NCBI GenBank assembly: GCA_003254905.1
Contig: QANU01007790.1
Location: 1 to 64,000 of the forward strand
Length of the DNA stretch: 64,000 bases
From: Nissolia schottii
Lineage: Eukaryota > Streptophyta > Magnoliopsida > Fabales > Fabaceae
Direction of reading: 5' to 3'
The notes under the pieces: generated by a model
The model's input: the letters and a program-made list of their open reading frames with translations, nothing else
Told to the model about the DNA's origin: nothing
Databases searched by the model: none
In this document: positions 57,913 to 64,000 of the stretch, piece after piece
Numbering within the stretch: position 1 is the first letter of the stretch
Layout: the number at the start of each line of letters is the position of its first letter
Position numbers and translations under genes: made by a program

Positions 57913-60132
57913 TCAGTCTTCCACATACTTGCTCCAGAAGGGGTGTTTCTTCCATACCAGATGCATTTCCTCGAGCGGGACACCCTTTGTTTCCGGCAAC
58001 AACTTGTAGATGAAGGTGGTCATGATCACCACAAAGCAGCCGAAGAAGATGAACAAACCAAACTTCAAGTGGCATAGCATTAAGGTGAAGAATTGAGCTA
58101 TGAAGAAAGTGCTGAGCATGTTGACACAAACCGTGATGCTCTGAGCAGCAGGCCTGATCTCAAGAGGGAAGATTTCACTGGGCACCAACCATCCCAGAGG
58201 ACCCCAAGACCACGCGTAACCCGAAACATACACACAGATGACACCCACAATCGTAACTGCATACCACTTAGGCAATGTGCCGGGGTTCCCACTAGTGCCA
58301 AATGCACTAGCTATAGCAATTGTCATGATAATCTGAGGCCAAAAAACACAAGATACTAATTAGTAACTAACTAACATAACCATTGAGATGAAGAAAATAT
58401 ATAAGGATTATGAGCTGGGGAATGTGAAACAAGTACTTGGCAAGCCAACATTTGAGCACCACCCTCAAGGAAAAGGGTGCGTCTTCCGAATTTATCCACA
58501 ACCATAATTGAAACAAGGGTTGAAACCGGCTTAAAGCTGCCAATGATCACAGAAGACATGAGAGAAGCCATTGCTCCGAAACCGATTGTTCTGAACAAGA
58601 TGGGGGCATAGAATGTGATCACGTTCAGGCCGGTGAATTGCTGGAAGAAGGGGATGCATATGGCGAAAACAAGCTGGGGCCTGTACTTCCTCTCCCTCAA
58701 GGTCTTCCAAGGGTGCTTAACCTTCTGCGAAGCTTCGCTAGCAGCAATTATGTCTTTGAACTCTGCATCAACTTCGGTTGTACCGCGAATTTTCACAAGC
58801 TCCTTTTTTGCATCCTCATGGAGGCCACGCTCAACAAGGGAGTTTGGCGAGTCAGGAAGGCAAATCGAGCCTATAACGAATATAACAGCAGGGACCGCGC
58901 CAAGCCCCAAGCTCAAGCGCCATCCCTGACCATTCAGGATCTTGGCAAAGTAGTAGTTAAAGAGATTGGCCACAAAGATGCCTATAGTGATTGACAATTG
59001 GAAGCACATGTTAAGAGCTCCCCGGTATTTATAAGGGGCCATCTCTGAGACATAGATTGGAACTGACTGCAATCAAGTTTCCAAAATAGAAAGACTAATT
59101 GTGAGTTATAGCACATACAACAGGACTATATGCTAACGTTTGGTATAAAAACATGTTCGAAGAATGGAACGTAGACAAGAAAAAAAAAAAACTTAAAATT
59201 GAGAGACAGGCAGGGAGAGAAATATCTCAGAATAACTGCTAAGCTAATTTCTTTACCTTCAAGAAAAAAAGAAAAAAAATAGAGACACATGAGACATGTC
59301 TCACTGTCTACCTCATTTCTGACCCAACCCAGGACAAGAACCAAAGACTATCTATACCATCATATCATAGATTAATAACCCAATTATTGAGGTCTAGAGA
59401 GGGGAAAGAATGGACCTGATTGGCACATCCAATGCCAAAACCAAGCAAAAGTCTGCCAACAATGAGCATCCACATGTGTGAGGCAAAGCCATTGAGCAAA
59501 GCGCCTCCTATAAAGAACAATCCACCCAGAATCATAGTGGCACGCCTTCCGAGCATCCGGGTTATGGTGGATGCGCCGAGACCCGCGACAAGAGCACTTA
59601 GGTACAGAGAAGATGTGAACAGTGTCAATATCTGGCTGTTGAATTTGCAGTATTGGTTGGAAGAAGGCTTATATGTTGACTCCTTTTCATAAACGGATGG
59701 AAAGAATTCCTTCAGGAAAGAATCCATGGAGGTCACTCCACCTGCAAAAAAGAAAACACAGAATATGCATCGCATCGGAGCCCATATAGTTACATTAATT
59801 TCGAGATGACGACACAAGTAAAAAATCAATCCTTTTTAACAATGATAAACGACAAAATGAAGGGGAAATACAAGTATCGGATGCATCCAGAACACAGATT
59901 CCAAACCTCATTTTCAGATTCAAATTGCATCAAGACAATAATAACAACTTTATAAAATAAAATGTTGATTAATACAAAAAAAGATTGGGACTTAGTTACC
60001 TGAAACGCCGTGGTCATAACCGAAAATTAATCCACCGGTTGCTGCCATGATACATGTGAGAACCACCCTCAGGGTAAGCTTCCCAGGGTACTTGAGTGGA
60101 ACATCAACCTCCATGGATGATTGCTGAGTCAT
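57913..60132 (-). CDS. STP-type monosaccharide/H+ symporter (sugar carrier protein C-like)
   Basis: Exons 60000-60132, 59416-59741, 58437-59066 and 57913-58332, all GT-AG, give 502 residues with 12 predicted membrane helices (plasma membrane, imports hexoses with protons). Family marks: [19 protein letters not shown] in loop 2, [65 protein letters not shown] and [11 protein letters not shown]. Closest in my memory to STP1/sugar carrier protein C. Two odd sites: the residue after the proton-coupling Asp in FGYD is His (position 41; usually Ile or Leu), and the TM8 TGLVN motif reads GSFKP, replacing a sugar-contact Asn with Lys. The C-terminus ends at WSKYVED, shorter than usual. Start at [12 protein letters not shown] (codon 7) is an alternative. 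Confidence 0.92.
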
Positions 60133-60240
60133 TGCCCTACTACTACTGCGGCTCTAGAAGTTTGGAAGAATTGAACAAGACACTGCTAGCATTATTATTA
60201 CTACTACATAGAGGAGATTCAATCATTACATTAGAACATA

Positions 60241-60249
60241 GTATTTATA
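60241..60249 (-). promoter_or_regulatory. TATA box of the sugar transporter gene
   Basis: GCTATAAATACT on the minus strand, about 110 bp upstream of the start codon. Confidence 0.6.
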
Positions 60250-62399
60250 GCATTTGGCGTGCGCGTCATTCCTATCCGCACACCGGTTTCTACAAATATA
60301 TATATATGGAAAATGGAGGGTATGGGTGATATAAAGTAAAGGTTATTAGTGGCATTTACACACACTATAAAGGGTATTGCTAATAGGTAATTAGCCAATT
60401 GAAATGGGACAAGGAAGTCGAGAAAATTGGATCTTAACTGCCCAGGGTTTCGGTAGAGAAATTCTTGTTATTTCTCACTGAATACTTCAAAAGTTTTTTT
60501 GCGGAGCTACTCTTGACTTTCTCTCACTCACTCACCTCTTACAAAATATTTAGAATTTTATTTTAAATACTACCTTTTCTGAGTTTCTTTGTATTTTTCA
60601 TCACGGGAAGAAAGAAATTTTAATCATTGAGGAAGCATATTAAACACCTCTACCTTTTAGGGATAATTTAATTCAATTTTTTCAAATTTCAAAGATTATT
60701 TTATTTTATTTTATTTCTATTTTAGAAATTGGTTTGACTCACGTTTTGCAATTTCATTAAAAGGTTAATTGATTAAATTTAAAGACCAAAGTATCTCATG
60801 TGGGCAAAATTCAAGGACAAGAGTGACCATTCATTCTTTTTGTGTACATATATATTGGCAGTTAATAACAAGGAATCAAAGAAAGAGAGATAGAGAAAAG
60901 TCACGGTGTAAGTCACTGTGTATTTCTAAATGTATTTAGGAAAAATTAATACCGTACAAAAAAGAATTATTTTTGTGAATCTAAATAAAAATAAATAGTT
61001 TTTATTAAACGGTGTTTCGTTCCAAGTTAATTTAAAATTAATTTTAAAATTTATATGAATTATTAATATTTATCATTTTAAAATAATCAAACAAATTAAT
61101 GGATTTCAATAAAATAAATTCATATTAAATAATAATAAATTATCAAAATTTAAATTATGAAATATAATCTTTTGGTAGCTTGTAAATTTTTTTTAAAAAA
61201 CTCTAAATGGAGTTAAAAAAAATTTAATACACCAGTTAAGTTTTTTATTTTATTTTATAACTTGCCACCAAAATAATAAGAATCAATACCCTCATCTTAC
61301 AGACAAACAAACGAGAGGCTGTTCCAGTTAATTAAAAAAAAAAAGAAAAAAGAAAACTTATGTGCAATAACACGGTTAACGCTCAAATGAAAAAGTATTC
61401 TTTTCTCAAGCCAATAATATCTCTTTTTTATGACAAGAACGAATCATAGAATAGATCATATTAAAAGACACGTGACTTCGATGGTTCAAGGTCATATCTC
61501 ATAGATCAAGTATTTTATCAACACACCTTCCTTGCAAACCTAATTTCGCCACAAATCTACAAATAATTAAGCATCTACAAATAGTAACAAGATAAATTAT
61601 TTTACTAACTACCATTTGGGCGTTCATTCATTGTTCGACAATGGAGATATCAATGCCAAGTGAAAAACAAAGAAAGAAAGAATCTGATGAGATGAGAATG
61701 TGAGATAAGAGGGAAAATTTTAAATTAAAAGATAAAAAATCCTGGACTTGAAAATTTGGTGGGGAGTTAAAAGTTAGTTGGTAGAAATTGACAAGTGAAT
61801 TGGGGAAAAAAGAAAAATTACATGGGATAAAACCGATTTAAAATTAGTTTATTTTTAAACTAGTTTTTGAGTTGTTACCAAACACATTTTTATAAAACCA
61901 AACCCAATTGTGCCTAGTTATCTAGGTTTTGCTAGTTTCCAAACACCCTCTTAGTGTTTGATGCACAAGGAGATTATGCTAATTTATAGGCCTTTAACAA
62001 TAAATGTAAACCCCGCTTTTTCATTAAACGTAAACACTGTATTTCTGTTACATAGTAATCATCATTTAATTGTTAATTAGGCATATGAATGAACATACAA
62101 TCACAATTTATTATTAAATAGTATTGTTCCTTTAGTCATGCAAATTCCAAAACTTCCGTCGGTTCGTCAATTAGAGTTACGGTTTAAAAGTTATGATTCA
62201 ATCTGCTAGTTTGGGGAGCCCTTTTTGTCCTTGTCTAAGGTCCCCCAAAGACCAGAGACTTGTGTGGGACCCACTACCATAGTGTTTTTAAAAATAATTG
62301 ACTATTTTAATCCATGTATTACTTAGAAAAGTCAAAGAATTGTTTTATACTTTTCCAACGAGCCTTGCATCGCACACCTTTCTATGACACAAGAGTGTT
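60250..62399. other. AT-rich intergenic DNA, no gene seen
   Basis: Contains transporter promoter DNA at its left edge and AT-rich DNA with homopolymers. 61440-61560 (CACGTGACTTCGATGGTTCA) recalls phrases from dispersed repeats but no boundaries are visible. Confidence 0.45.
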
Positions 62400-63667
62400 G
62401 TCCAATCATATTTCTTAGGTGAGGTTTTGACCTCTAGGGATTTTAATGCTTTAGGATTTTTCTTGTTGTAGTTTAATGATGTTCATGCGATCTATGGTTA
62501 TTCCAAGCATAAGCTATGATATGAATTTTTGGAATTAACCAAAGAGTGATGCACTTAGGATCCTTGTTGGTGTATTTGGCCCTCTTAGTTTAATATGATT
62601 AGGGTTTGGGTTTTTGAAGTCCTTGAAAGATTTGAGTTTAGGTGTGTGAAGAAAGTTTTGATGAAAAATCAATCACACGAGCCCTATTTTTAGAACTATG
62701 GTTCGACCATAGAGGCGTTTTAATGGTTAGAACTATGGATTTTACAACTATAAGATCTTATACAATGTGTTGTGGCTTAAAACATAGATGTGTTGTAAAT
62801 ATGGTTGAAGCTATGTTTAGTAACTAGCAATTAATGTTATGTTTGTGTCTAAGATGGGATGTTTAAATATGCTATCGATCGATATGTATGTTTATGCCAT
62901 GATTTAGTGGCAGATGATATATTTGTGGTTACACACACATACACACATATTTATGATGATGCTTATATCTATGAGTATGTTCATGCTAGCCATGTTTTAA
63001 TGATGCTTGTACTATAATGTTGTGGCATGCATTCATATACATACATATATATATAACGTCATAAATTATATAATTGTGTTATAAGACTGTAAAATGTACA
63101 CCAAAGATAATTTAAGTCCTCATTTGATGAAATATCCATAAAACTCTTTGTATAACACACTTATAGTAATTAAGGTCTTTGCACAATGAGGCTTCCTTTG
63201 AGAAGTGATTCCTTTGGACCAGTATAGTTAGTTGGTCATGTTAACCAATCTCATTGTTGGTTCAGAGGTTGTACACTCAAGGTTCCATGTGTACAAGAAG
63301 GAGAAAGATAAATCCCTTGGTCTAGTGCAGTTAGCTAGTCACTTCGGCCAACATAAATCGTTGGTTACCAACCTAGTCAAGAATGTATGTGGTTTGCTAC
63401 GACAGATTCAACCCAACTCCTTTAATACGAAGTTTTATGACCTAGGGTGGTAACCATGGTTGTCAAACTTGAGAATTTAAGCAAACTTGTAAAGCCTCAG
63501 AAACTCGAATCGTAAACTCATAACAGTTTATGTAAAAAGTACATGTTATAAGCAATATAATTAGGAACTAAACATGATTTAATTGTTATGCTGTTTATTC
63601 AGTATATGCAGTTTATTCAGTTCCTTTCATATAACAGTTTTATAATTGCCTTAATTGTGTGTGTGTA

Positions 63668-63698
<31 letters not shown>

Positions 63699-64000
63699 GT
63701 ATGTATGTATCTACATGTGTTGTATGTGCTATTGGGTGGTACTGAGGTACCCACCACTGAGTTGACAACTCACCCCTCGTGCACTAGGCAAAGATTTCAG
63801 ATACCTGTGGTAAGTTCGGCTTCGTAGTGAGAACTACTGAGTAGTCACAATCATGCTCCAGACACCTAGCGCAGGATCTATGATAGTTCATAGACTTTCT
63901 TTTAGACATGATTATTTGTAAACTCCTTCATATACAGTTAAGTTATGTAAACAGTTTTTCAGTTATTAATAAATGAAATAACCAGTATTTATTTATTATT
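62400..64000 (+). mobile_element. Ty3-type LTR, running off the right edge
   Basis: 63730-63800 reads TGGTACTGAGGTACCCACCA then CTGAGTTGACAACTCACC and later AGATTTCAGATACC, the same order as at 6300-6370 in the LTR at 5096-6731 (GTGGTACCGTAGTACGCACC, TTGAGTTGAAAACTCATC, TTTTTCAGATACAA). So the end of the window lies in an LTR of a related chromovirus family. The left limit is a guess; the (GT)n/(TA)n tract at 63659-63710 and the ORFs inside are not genes. Confidence 0.5.
63659..63712. repeat. (GT)n-(TA)n-(GTAT)n compound microsatellite
   Basis: Alternating purine-pyrimidine tract of over 50 bp inside the terminal LTR. Confidence 0.85.

Noticed and set aside
63588..63827. ORF with Val-Cys repeats
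   Set aside because: Reads through a (GT)n microsatellite within an LTR.

Overview
This is a window of plant nuclear DNA, most likely from a legume. I lean towards Phaseoleae (Vigna/Phaseolus group) because of the LTR families with GCTCAGCG/GCTGAGCG-rich blocks, but that is an impression, not a proof. The evidence for a plant genome is spliced genes with GT-AG introns, AT-rich intergenic DNA, TATAAATA promoters, plant-only gene families and a dense layer of retrotransposon and DNA-transposon relics. A single ambiguous base (n) lies at position 10000.

Six host genes look real: a phosphatidylinositol 4-kinase gamma-like gene (20168-22102, +), a DNA-3-methyladenine glycosylase I gene (35965-37494, -, five exons), a UDP-glycosyltransferase of the UGT89 type (40180-41610, -, intronless), a divergent H3.3-type histone H3 gene (44800-45505, -, four exons), a pollen-type pectin methylesterase (52053-53700, +, four exons) and an STP-type hexose/H+ symporter (57913-60132, -, four exons). 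They are unrelated in pathway and lie as isolated single genes, as is normal in plants.

Layout: 1-6731 holds the 3' part of a Ty3 chromovirus with its truncated LTR, directly followed by a second, decayed chromovirus end with a complete 1.6 kb LTR. 6732-15140 is AT-rich with an LTR-like relic, an RTE-type LINE tail and faint hAT/Helitron-like traces. 15145-18520 is a mosaic: a duplicated mariner-like MITE, an Athila-like LTR plus primer binding site, fused to the 3' end of a chromovirus. The kinase gene follows, with a long spliced leader carrying a 53-codon upstream ORF. 24891-34500 is transposon-rich: a hairpin MITE, a solo LTR with a 5-bp target duplication inserted in an older inverted-repeat element, a Copia RNase H relic (minus) and an L1-type LINE relic (plus). 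Four host genes then alternate with a plant-mobile-domain relic and, at 47638-51260, a cluster of CACTA-like ends with a DUF4216 relic. The window closes with part of another Ty3-type LTR (about 62400-64000).

The points most worth following up are the histone H3 variant (17 substitutions, K14 lost, K4/K9/K27/K36 kept, all splice sites intact), the hexose transporter with unusual residues at two sugar/proton-site positions, the overlapping upstream ORF in the kinase leader, and several unusually readable transposon junctions. I found no CRISPR array, convincing tRNA, rRNA or snRNA gene.
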